Origin: Eubacterium sp.
GTDB taxonomy: Bacteria; Bacillota; Clostridia; Lachnospirales; Lachnospiraceae
Assembly (NCBI GenBank): GCA_024681495.1
Contig: JAILAS010000030.1
Location: 1 to 19,028, forward strand
Direction of reading: 5' to 3'
DNA: 19,028 bases
Numbering within the stretch: position 1 is the first letter of the stretch; each line of letters begins with the position of its first letter. The notes under the pieces are model-generated. The model searched no databases. It saw only the letters and a program-made list of their open reading frames with translations, and was not told where the DNA came from. Shown here one piece after another: positions 1-6,181 of this stretch. Position numbers and translations under genes: made by a program.

Positions 1-302
1 GCGGCATCTACCGCACTCATAGCCTCATCTACCTCGCCAACGAAACCGGGCTAACCGGGAGTGTCCAATACGTTGATCTTTACACCTTCCCACTCGATGG
101 GAACCAACGATGTAGCGATGGAGAATTTACGCTTAACTTCTTCTTTGTCGTAATCGCTTATGGTATTGCCATCAGCAACCGTCCCCATTCGGTTGGTGAT
201 TTTAGCCAGATAAGCCATGGCCTCCACAAGCGTCGTCTTCCCGCAACTACCGTGCCCCAACACGGCTACGTTACGGATCTTGTCCGTGGTGTAAACATTC
301 AT
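1..302 (-). pseudogene. EF-G-like translational GTPase (FusA2-type), 5' part, interrupted by in-frame TAG
   Basis: This is the N-terminal G domain of a translation-factor GTPase resembling the second EF-G class of Firmicutes. Start ATG is at 300-302, preceded by an AGGAGG ribosome binding site. Visible motifs are the P-loop GHGSCGKTT (about residues 16-24), a GNTISDYDKEE switch I region typical of EF-G-like proteins, and G3 DTPG at the end. The codon after DTPG is TAG (minus strand, 51-53). The same frame then continues to the window edge with PGFVGEVDEAMSAVDA, which matches the usual EF-G continuation (PGYFDFVGEVDEA): three codons, expected to be Y-F-D, read stop-P-G. No frameshift is involved. 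TAG ends several intact genes here (aroA, PilZ gene, infB, galE), so it is a real stop in this genome. Either the gene is broken or the base calls are wrong. The rest of the gene lies outside the window. Family assignment is confident; FusA2 subtype is inferred from the P-loop and switch sequence. Confidence 0.75.
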
Positions 303-411
303 ACAGCTGTACCCTCCTAATGAATTATTATTGTGTGAAAAGTTTTACAATAGGCTCTCACAATGATTATTTTACTAAATTCTAAATGGGAGCACAAGGA
401 AAAACTGTAAC

Positions 412-420
412 ATTATAACA
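412..420 (-). promoter_or_regulatory. Extended -10 promoter candidate for the EF-G-like gene
   Basis: On the minus strand the bases read TGTTATAAT: a perfect TATAAT (412-417) preceded by TG and one base, the extended -10 form. No good -35 is visible at 17 nt. It would give a leader of roughly 100 nt before the ATG at 302. Confidence 0.4.
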
Positions 421-501
421 ATAAATTTGCACAATCCACGCATCACCAAAATTACAGGCTAATTGACTTTGCAAACTTTTACACTTTAAAGCGACAACGC
501 A

Positions 502-530
502 TTGACTTTTAACGCCCGAAAAGTTAAGAT
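502..530 (+). promoter_or_regulatory. Promoter of the tyrA-aroA operon
   Basis: TTGACT (502-507), 17-nt spacer, TAAGAT (525-530). Transcription would start near 537, leaving a leader of about 23 nt, too short for a T-box or other riboswitch. An inverted repeat ACTTTT-N8-AAAAGT (505-510 and 519-524) sits in the spacer and is a possible operator. A second TTGACT lies at 463-468 with a weaker -10 (about 486-491). Confidence 0.7.
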
Positions 531-559
531 AGAACATATCGTTTAATAGAAAGGCATTT

Positions 560-1681
560 ATGATGAATACTGGAAAAATCGCAGTGGCGGGCCTCGGTCT
601 CATCGGAGGCTCACTGGTTAAAACTATAAAAAGAAAGCATCCCGACACCGTTATCTACGGCATCGGGCGCGAGGACGGATCGGCGGGCGAAGCCCTTCGC
701 GACGGCACGGCGGACGAGATATTTCCCGAGCTTACTCCGGAGATACTCGACTGCGACATCTTGTTTTTGTGCGCGCCGATACCGGTTAACATAAAATTTA
801 TCGAGCGTCTATCCCAGATGAGGAAGGATGCGGGCGAACGCTCTCACTTCCCCATCATTACGGACGTATCCAGCATTAAGAAGCAGATTCACAGCGCGGT
901 CGACGAGTACGGACTCTCCGACACCTTCATTGGCGGCCATCCCATGGCAGGCACCGAAAAGACCGGGTACAGGAACTCTCAGGACCACCTGCTCGAGAAC
1001 GTGTACTACATTGTTACCCCGACGGACGATACGGACGATACAGTCCTTTCGGAATTTACCGAATACCTGAAGGGGCTCGACGTCATTCCCGTCACGTTAA
1101 GCGTCTCGGACCACGACTTTGCCACCGCATGCGTCAGCCATGTACCGCACATTATTTCCGCGGGCCTGGTGAACCTCGTTCGAAATAATGACACCCCCGA
1201 CCACGTGCTGAAGGCTATAGCCGCCGGCGGCTTTAAGGACATAACGCGTATATCGTCTTCGTCCTCGGCCATGTGGACGGCGGTTTCAGAGGGAAACAGC
1301 GAAAAAATCCTTCCGGTTCTCGACGAATATATCGAGAGCCTCAAACAGATCAAGAGAGAAATAGAGGCCTCGGATACGGGCGCCCTCTCGAACTACTTCG
1401 AGAACGCCAAGGAATACAGGGACTCCATAGAGACTCGCCACGGCGGAGTAATCCCATCTTCCTTCGGTCTTTTCTGCGACGTCGTTGACGAGGAGGGAGA
1501 GATTGCCACCATCGCAACCAGGCTGGCCACTCACCACATCAGCATCAAGAACATCGGAATCGTGCATAACCGCGAGTTCGAAAACGGCGCGCTCAGCATC
1601 GAGTTCTACGATCAGAAGGCGCTGGACGAGGCCACGGAGCTTCTGAAGAAATTCCGATACACCGTTTACGAGAGAAACTGA
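560..1681 (+). CDS. tyrA: Prephenate dehydrogenase with C-terminal ACT domain
   Basis: Converts prephenate to 4-hydroxyphenylpyruvate with NAD+, the committed step to tyrosine, in the cytoplasm. The N-terminus has a Rossmann dinucleotide-binding loop GLGLIGGS (residues 11-18). The conserved HPMAGTE motif places its histidine at about 127, and SHVPH lies at about 193-197, both typical of the family. The last ~80 residues (from about 295, starting near GGVIPSSFGLFCDVVDEEG) form an ACT domain, which in this family commonly senses tyrosine. Length 373 aa is normal for the ACT-bearing Firmicute type. Two adjacent ATG codons (560 and 563) both follow AAAGG (550-554); spacing (5 versus 8 nt) slightly favours the second. 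aroA follows 58 nt downstream, so the two shikimate/tyrosine genes probably form an operon. Feedback control by tyrosine through the ACT domain is inferred from the family. Confidence 0.95.
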   Translation: MMNTGKIAVAGLGLIGGSLVKTIKRKHPDTVIYGIGREDGSAGEALRDGTADEIFPELTPEILDCDILFLCAPIPVNIKFIERLSQMRKDAGERSHFPIITDVSSIKKQIHSAVDEYGLSDTFIGGHPMAGTEKTGYRNSQDHLLENVYYIVTPTDDTDDTVLSEFTEYLKGLDVIPVTLSVSDHDFATACVSHVPHIISAGLVNLVRNNDTPDHVLKAIAAGGFKDITRISSSSSAMWTAVSEGNSEKILPVLDEYIESLKQIKREIEASDTGALSNYFENAKEYRDSIETRHGGVIPSSFGLFCDVVDEEGEIATIATRLATHHISIKNIGIVHNREFENGALSIEFYDQKALDEATELLKKFRYTVYERN

Positions 1682-1703
1682 GCGCATTCGCTGGATTGCG
1701 CTC
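1680..1703 (+). other. Inverted repeat between tyrA and aroA
   Basis: A perfect 7-bp stem (GAGCGCA / TGCGCTC) with a 10-nt loop starts inside the tyrA stop codon. No T-run follows, so it is not a normal terminator. It could tune aroA translation or protect the tyrA 3' end. Confidence 0.4.
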
Positions 1704-1739
1704 CGATACTGATACACAGAGCACAAAAAAGGACTACAG

Positions 1740-3026
1740 ATGATTATAAAACCCGTAAAAAGAGTGGGCGGCGAGATTACCCCGCCGGCCGACAAATCCA
1801 TATCACACAGGGCGGTCATGTTCGGAGCCATTGCGGATGGCACGACGCACATCGAGAACTGCCTCCTTTCCGCCGACTGCCTTTCGACGATAGGCTGTTT
1901 CAGGCAGCTTGGCATCGACATTGCCGTCAATCCGGATGACTGTACGGTCGCGGTGCACGGCAAGGGCATCGACGGCCTGAGCGCGGCCTCGGAGACCCTC
2001 GACGTCGGCAATTCCGGCACCACGACCAGGCTCATCAGCGGCATACTGAGCGGACAGGGCTTCTCTTCCACGCTAAGCGGAGATGCATCGCTTAACTCGC
2101 GGCCGATGAAGAGGATAATGACCCCCCTCACGCAGATGGGAGCCAAAATCGAGAGCGTTAACGACAACGGATGCGCTCCCCTGAAAATAGAGCCGTCCGA
2201 ATTAAAGGGAATCGCCTACGACTCTCCCATCGCATCTGCCCAGGTCAAGTCATGCGTGCTTCTGGCCGGTCTCTATGCCGACGGGGAAACCACTGTTACG
2301 GAGCCTTCCGTATCCAGGGATCACACCGAGAGGATGCTCAAGGCTTTTGGCGCGGACATTGAACACGAAGGTATTAAGACTGTATTGAGGCCCGGAAAGA
2401 GGCTCTTCGCCCGTGACATAACAGTTCCTGCGGACATCTCGTCTGCAGCGTACTTTATCGCAGCAGCACTTACGGTTCGCGGTTCGGAGCTTACGATAAA
2501 AAACGTATCCGTCAACGAGACGCGCGCCGGGATTCTCTCCGTCTGCGAGAAAATGGGCGCCGTTATAAAAAGAGAGAACGAAAGAGAAATCTCCGGCGAG
2601 CCGGTATGCGACCTTATCGTTAAGGCCTCGAAGCTTTGCGGCACCGTGATCGAGGGTGACATAATACCTGCCCTTATAGACGAAATCCCCATAATCTGCG
2701 TCATGGCCGCCACCGCAGAGGGTCAGACCGTCATTAGGGACGCGGCCGACCTCAAGAACAAGGAATCCGACAGAATTAAGACCACCTGCGAATTCCTGAG
2801 CGCCATGGGTGCGCAGATAACCTCCACCGGGGATGGCATGATAATTACCGGTGTACCTTCCTTAAACGGAGCGAAGGTAAAGAGCTACGACGATCACAGG
2901 ATTGCGATGAGCGCGGCCGTGGCTGCACTTAACGCGTCCGGACCAACCGAGATAGAAAACGGTGAATGCGTCAAAATCTCCTACCCCGCCTTTTACGAGG
3001 ACCTGGGCGGGGTTTGCGTCGACTAG
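1740..3026 (+). CDS. aroA: 3-phosphoshikimate 1-carboxyvinyltransferase (EPSP synthase)
   Basis: Joins shikimate-3-phosphate and phosphoenolpyruvate to give EPSP, the sixth step of the shikimate pathway. The 428-aa length and motifs fit well: ADKSISHR near residues 17-24 (Lys19, Ser20 and Arg24 expected to bind substrates), GNSGTTTRL in the PEP-binding loop, DASLNSRPM, SAQVKSC, SRDHTERML, the catalytic Asp at about 314 in DEIPIICVMAA, KESDRI at about 341, and YDDHRIAMS near the C-terminus. The start ATG has an AAGGA ribosome binding site. It sits downstream of tyrA in the same orientation, so both would be expressed together for chorismate and tyrosine supply. The loop reads GNSGTT rather than the E. 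coli GNAGTA, so glyphosate class cannot be assigned by eye. No sign of damage. Confidence 0.97.
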   Translation: MIIKPVKRVGGEITPPADKSISHRAVMFGAIADGTTHIENCLLSADCLSTIGCFRQLGIDIAVNPDDCTVAVHGKGIDGLSAASETLDVGNSGTTTRLISGILSGQGFSSTLSGDASLNSRPMKRIMTPLTQMGAKIESVNDNGCAPLKIEPSELKGIAYDSPIASAQVKSCVLLAGLYADGETTVTEPSVSRDHTERMLKAFGADIEHEGIKTVLRPGKRLFARDITVPADISSAAYFIAAALTVRGSELTIKNVSVNETRAGILSVCEKMGAVIKRENEREISGEPVCDLIVKASKLCGTVIEGDIIPALIDEIPIICVMAATAEGQTVIRDAADLKNKESDRIKTTCEFLSAMGAQITSTGDGMIITGVPSLNGAKVKSYDDHRIAMSAAVAALNASGPTEIENGECVKISYPAFYEDLGGVCVD

Positions 3027-3041
3027 ATGTATGAAGAACGG

Positions 3042-3079
3042 GCCTGCGGAATATCGTGACTGTGTACGATTCCGCAGGT
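3042..3079 (+). other. Long hairpin after aroA, poor T-run
   Basis: Outer stem CCTGCGGA (3043-3050) pairs with TCCGCAGG (3071-3078); an inner stem ATCGT / ACGAT (3053-3057 / 3066-3070) follows a 2-nt bulge. A GC-rich stem just after the aroA stop suggests a 3' end or stabilising hairpin, but the downstream bases (TGAAATAATATAAAG) are not a T-run, so intrinsic termination is uncertain. Confidence 0.5.
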
Positions 3080-3095
3080 GAAATAATATAAAGAC

Positions 3096-3124
3096 ATAAA
3101 AAGAGCCGCGGCACAAGCCGCGGC
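3096..3124 (-). terminator. Intrinsic terminator of the PilZ gene
   Basis: Read on the minus strand, an 8-bp all-GC stem (GCCGCGGC arms at 3117-3124 and 3105-3112, TTGT loop) is followed by TCTTTTTAT. It lies about 10 nt after the PilZ stop codon. Confidence 0.85.
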
Positions 3125-3134
3125 ATCTTAATGT

Positions 3135-3473
3135 CTAAAACTCATTAAATATCTGGTAGATTTCAATCTTAAGAGCATCCGTCTCAGTCATTCCGATGAA
3201 AGTACATCCGTAACGATAGGGATCCGAGCCGTCTCTGCGAACGATTTCGATTACGGCATTAATGATCTCCTTGGTCCAAATCTGAAGGCGAACATCGTAG
3301 AAGCTGCCCACTTCGAGCTTTTCCTTAGACGTAAAGCCCATGCCTGATTTGGAAATATCGGCAACGTTTACATTGGCATATTTCAATGTAGTGATGCCGT
3401 CATCGTCGAGACGCTCAATTTCAACTGACACATTGAGATCTAGTCTCTTATGTCGTCTTCTCTCTTCAGCCAT
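3135..3473 (-). CDS. PilZ-domain protein, putative c-di-GMP receptor
   Basis: A single-domain PilZ protein of 112 aa, expected to bind cyclic di-GMP and act through a partner. The two signature binding elements are present: an arginine-rich N-terminal segment with RxxxR (ERRRHKRLDL, about residues 4-13) and the D/NxSxxG-type loop DISKSGMGF (about 39-47) on the first beta strands. No signal peptide, membrane segment or other domain is visible, so it is probably cytoplasmic. The ATG is preceded by an AGGGGG ribosome binding site. The gene is alone: it has its own promoter upstream and terminator downstream, and it converges with aroA. No diguanylate cyclase or flagellar gene lies nearby, so the target process cannot be inferred from context. 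Confidence 0.88.
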   Translation of the reverse strand: MAEERRRHKRLDLNVSVEIERLDDDGITTLKYANVNVADISKSGMGFTSKEKLEVGSFYDVRLQIWTKEIINAVIEIVRRDGSDPYRYGCTFIGMTETDALKIEIYQIFNEF

Positions 3474-3525
3474 TATTAAACCCCCTGTTAAAACATACTA
3501 ATCTAAGTGCTAAACTCACTAGAAT

Positions 3526-3554
3526 ATTTTATCTGATTTAATTGGATGTTGCAA
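3526..3554 (-). promoter_or_regulatory. Promoter of the PilZ gene
   Basis: Minus strand: TTGCAA (3549-3554), 17-nt spacer, TAAAAT (3526-3531), in the short gap between the end of pnp and the PilZ start. Confidence 0.6.
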
Positions 3555-3569
3555 CTAAAAATCTTTTGA

Positions 3570-5663
3570 TTAGTAGTCCTGCTTAACATCCTTCATGCTG
3601 AAGGAGAATCTTCCCATTCTGTCCTTGCCAAGGCAAACCACCTTGACCTTATCGCCGAGCGTGAGAACGTCCTCAACACGGTTGATTCTGTTCTTGGCGA
3701 TCTTGGAGATGTGAATCATGCCCTCTTTGCCGGGAGCAAACTCAACGAACGCGCCGAAGTCCTTAATGGATACAACGGTTCCCTCGAGCTGCTGACCCTC
3801 CTCGAAGTCGTTGACGATGATGTCGATGAGACGAAGGGCCTCCTCGATGCCGGCGATATCTGCGCCGCTGACGGATACGAAGCCGTCCTCGTTGATATCG
3901 ACCTTAACCTCGCAGCGATCCTGGATGGCGTTGATGGTCTTACCTCTCTGGCCAACCACCTCTCCGATCTTCTGGGGATCGATGGTGATGTTCTTAATCT
4001 TGGGTGCATACTGACCAACGGTAGGTCTGGGTGCATCGATGCAGGGAAGTATGCATGTATCAAGGATGAAGTCCCTTGCCTCGTGAGTGCGCCTGATGGC
4101 CTCCTCAACGATGGGACGTGTAAGTCCGTGAATCTTGATATCCATCTGGATGGCAGTGATGCCGTCCTTGGTACCGGCCACCTTGAAGTCCATGTCTCCG
4201 AAGAAGTCCTCGAGGCCCTGGATGTCGGTGAGTACCAGATAGTCGTCATCAGTATCTCCGGTAACGAGACCGCAGGAAATACCTGCAACGGGCTTGCTGA
4301 TGGGCACGCCTGCAGCCATGAGGGACATGGTGGACGCGCAGACAGAAGCCTGAGATGTGGAGCCGTTGGACTCGAAGGTCTCGGAAACCAGCCTCATAGC
4401 GTAGGGGAAGTCCTCAGCTGAGGGAAGCACGGGAAGAAGCGCTCTCTCTGCGAGTGCACCGTGACCAATCTCACGACGTCCCGGTCCTCTGGAAGGCTTC
4501 GTCTCTCCTACCGAATACGAGGGGAAGTTATACTGATGTATGTAGCGCTTGGACGTGATGTTGGGGTCAAGTCCGTCGATGCGCTGCGAATCAGAGAGCG
4601 GGCACAGAGTCGTGATGGTACAAATCTGCGTCTGACCTCTGGTGAACATTGCGGAACCGTGTACTCTGGGGATGAGGTCAACCTCAGCCGCCAGAGGCCT
4701 GATCTGGTCAATGGCTCTGCCGTCCGGACGCTTCTGATCCTTGAGAATCATCTTGCGAACGGTCTTCTTCTGATACTGATAGATGGCTTCGCCACAGGCT
4801 GCGAGGTACTCCTCATTGTCGGCGAATGCCTCCTCAACGCGCTCGGTCACCTTGCGGATATTCTCGTCGCGTGTCTGCTTATCGTCAGTAAATACGGCCT
4901 CCTCCATCTCAGCGGGAGGAACGACCTCAGCGAGCTTCTCCATGATGCCCTCGGGAAGCGTAGCGTGCTCGTAGTCATGCTTGGGCTTACCTACCTCGGA
5001 TACAATCTGGTTGAAGAAGTCGATAATCTTAAGGTTAACGTCGTGTGCCTGATAGATGGCGTCGATCATGACGTCGTCTGCAATCTCCTCGGCACCGGCC
5101 TCGATCATGATAACCTTCTCAGCGGTGGAAGCGACGGTAAGACGAAGCTGACCGTTGTCCCAGTCTGCCTGAGAGGGATTGAAGATGAGCTTTCCATCAA
5201 TCATTCCCACCTGAGTCATGGCGCAGGGGCCATCGAAGGGAATATCGGAAATGCAGGTGGCCAGGGCGCTTCCGAGCATGGCGACCAGCTCGGGGCGGCA
5301 CTCGGGATCAACCGCAAGAACCAGGTTGTTAAGGGTTACATCGTTTCTGTAATCCTTGGGGAAAAGGGGGCGCATAGGCCTGTCGATTACACGGTCCGTA
5401 AGAACTGCATTAGTGGAAGCCTTGCCCTCTCTCTTGTTGAATCCGCCGGGCATCTTTCCTACGGAGTACATTCTCTCCTCGAAATCCACCGAAAGCGGGA
5501 AAAAGTCAATGCCATCACGCGGCTTGTCAGATGCCGTAGCGGTACACAGCAGCGTGGTCTCACCGTAACGAATAAGGACTGCACCGTTTGCCTGAGCTGC
5601 AACTCTGTTAATATCCACGGACAGAGTCTTACCGGCCAGCTCGATTGAATATGTTTTGTACAT
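3570..5663 (-). CDS. pnp: Polyribonucleotide nucleotidyltransferase (PNPase)
   Basis: A trimeric 3'-5' exoribonuclease that releases nucleoside diphosphates using phosphate, and can also add 3' tails; a core mRNA-decay enzyme. Two RNase PH domains are visible: the N-terminal one, with GGFNKREGK and RPLFP, and a second catalytic one with the GRREIGHGALAERAL stretch (about residue 394 on) and DMDFKVAGTKDG, which carries the conserved aspartates (about 485-500). A KH domain has the GQRG loop near 571-574, and an S1 domain runs from about 623 to the C-terminus. The start is taken at 5663 (MYKTYSIEL) because AAAGGAG sits 5 nt upstream; an in-frame ATG 15 nt earlier overlaps that ribosome binding site and is unlikely. 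The resulting 697 aa is the usual length. It follows rpsO, with a strong hairpin in the 67-nt gap. Confidence 0.98.
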   Translation of the reverse strand: MYKTYSIELAGKTLSVDINRVAAQANGAVLIRYGETTLLCTATASDKPRDGIDFFPLSVDFEERMYSVGKMPGGFNKREGKASTNAVLTDRVIDRPMRPLFPKDYRNDVTLNNLVLAVDPECRPELVAMLGSALATCISDIPFDGPCAMTQVGMIDGKLIFNPSQADWDNGQLRLTVASTAEKVIMIEAGAEEIADDVMIDAIYQAHDVNLKIIDFFNQIVSEVGKPKHDYEHATLPEGIMEKLAEVVPPAEMEEAVFTDDKQTRDENIRKVTERVEEAFADNEEYLAACGEAIYQYQKKTVRKMILKDQKRPDGRAIDQIRPLAAEVDLIPRVHGSAMFTRGQTQICTITTLCPLSDSQRIDGLDPNITSKRYIHQYNFPSYSVGETKPSRGPGRREIGHGALAERALLPVLPSAEDFPYAMRLVSETFESNGSTSQASVCASTMSLMAAGVPISKPVAGISCGLVTGDTDDDYLVLTDIQGLEDFFGDMDFKVAGTKDGITAIQMDIKIHGLTRPIVEEAIRRTHEARDFILDTCILPCIDAPRPTVGQYAPKIKNITIDPQKIGEVVGQRGKTINAIQDRCEVKVDINEDGFVSVSGADIAGIEEALRLIDIIVNDFEEGQQLEGTVVSIKDFGAFVEFAPGKEGMIHISKIAKNRINRVEDVLTLGDKVKVVCLGKDRMGRFSFSMKDVKQDY

Positions 5664-5681
5664 GAAAACTCCTTTCATTAC

Positions 5682-5709
5682 AAATAGAGCGGAGATACCC
5701 GCTCTATTT
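5682..5709 (-). promoter_or_regulatory. rpsO-pnp intergenic hairpin, candidate pnp control/processing site
   Basis: A perfect 11-bp stem (arms 5699-5709 and 5682-5692) closes a 6-nt loop. On the minus strand the 3' arm ends in CUAUUUG and the pnp ribosome binding site follows within about 10 nt. It could be a weak terminator for rpsO or a processing site. In E. coli a hairpin in the rpsO-pnp interval is an RNase III site used for PNPase autocontrol; the same role here is inference. Confidence 0.6.
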
Positions 5710-5730
5710 TATAATCCCCTACGGGAAACA

Positions 5731-5997
5731 TTATTTTCTTAATCCCAGACGCTCGATGAGAGTTCTGTAACGCTCGATATCCTTGTTCTTAAGATAAGCA
5801 AGGAGACGACGCCTCTTACCTACCATCTTCAGAAGTCCTCTTCTGGAGTGGTGATCCTTCGGGTTGGCTCTAAGATGCTCGGTAAGGTCCTTGATGTGGG
5901 CCGTAAGGAGAGCCACCTGTACCTCGGCAGAACCGGTGTCAGATGCGTTTGAGCCGTACTCGGCGATGATGGTTTCTTTCATTTCTTTGGTAATCAT
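5731..5997 (-). CDS. rpsO: 30S ribosomal protein S15
   Basis: A primary 16S rRNA-binding protein of the small-subunit platform. The 88-aa sequence matches S15 throughout: the GSNASDTGSAEVQVALLT segment (about residues 15-32), HLRANPKDHHSRRGLL (about 41-56) and the closing YLKNKDIERYRTLIERLGLRK. The ATG follows a GGAGGA ribosome binding site. It is transcribed from a promoter buried in the terminator of the upstream NlpC/P60 gene and is followed by pnp, a very common pairing. The roughly 97-nt leader may bind S15 for autoregulation. Confidence 0.98.
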   Translation of the reverse strand: MITKEMKETIIAEYGSNASDTGSAEVQVALLTAHIKDLTEHLRANPKDHHSRRGLLKMVGKRRRLLAYLKNKDIERYRTLIERLGLRK

Positions 5998-6094
5998 TTT
6001 GTTTCCTCCATATGATTAATTCGCCTCATACCGGGGAAGGGGCTGGAGTATCCGCCTCCCAAGCATGGGTAGTTTCAGCTGAAAAAACTCAGCG
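5998..6094 (-). promoter_or_regulatory. rpsO 5' leader, candidate S15 autoregulatory RNA
   Basis: The leader runs from the predicted start (about 6094) to the rpsO ATG. It holds several small helices on the minus strand, such as CCCA-TGCT-TGGG and GGAG-GCGGATA-CTCC, and a C-rich then G-rich stretch. S15 leaders that repress translation are known in several bacterial groups, but I cannot match this one to a known class by eye. Confidence 0.35.
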
Positions 6095-6126
6095 TGAAGT
6101 ATTATAACACAATAACTTCACGCTGA
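6082..6126 (-). terminator. Intrinsic terminator of the NlpC/P60 gene
   Basis: A perfect 12-bp stem (arms 6115-6126 and 6089-6100, TCAGCGTGAAGT / ACTTCACGCTGA) with a 14-nt loop is followed on the minus strand by G and six T's (6082-6087). It lies about 55 nt after the NlpC/P60 stop codon. The loop contains the rpsO -10 box. Confidence 0.85.
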
Positions 6127-6129
6127 CAA
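6101..6129 (-). promoter_or_regulatory. rpsO promoter embedded in the upstream terminator
   Basis: Minus strand TTGTCA (6124-6129), exact 17-nt spacer, TATAAT (6101-6106), with a TG extended -10 (TGTTATAAT). The -35 overlaps the 5' arm and the -10 lies in the loop of the terminator hairpin, so transcription would start in the 3' arm at about 6094. Confidence 0.8.
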
Positions 6130-6181
6130 TTATTTTCAACAATATATTTCGTACCGGGGCGCAATTCGGCCGAACCCGGGT

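Noticed and set aside
51..53. TAG in EF-G as pyrrolysine or other recoding
   Set aside because: TAG ends several intact genes in the window, no pyl genes are seen, and neighbouring codons have also changed.
1286..2713. Minus-strand open frames opposite tyrA and aroA
   Set aside because: They cross the end of one conserved gene and the start of another, with no motif or ribosome binding site.
3566..3590. Terminator right after pnp (ACTAA...TTAGT with a few T's, minus strand)
   Set aside because: The stem is only about five A/T-rich pairs, too weak to call.
3711..5648. Two long plus-strand open frames (236 and 395 codons) opposite pnp
   Set aside because: They lie fully antisense to a well-supported PNPase gene in one register, lack ribosome binding sites and show no known motif; codon bias of pnp explains them.
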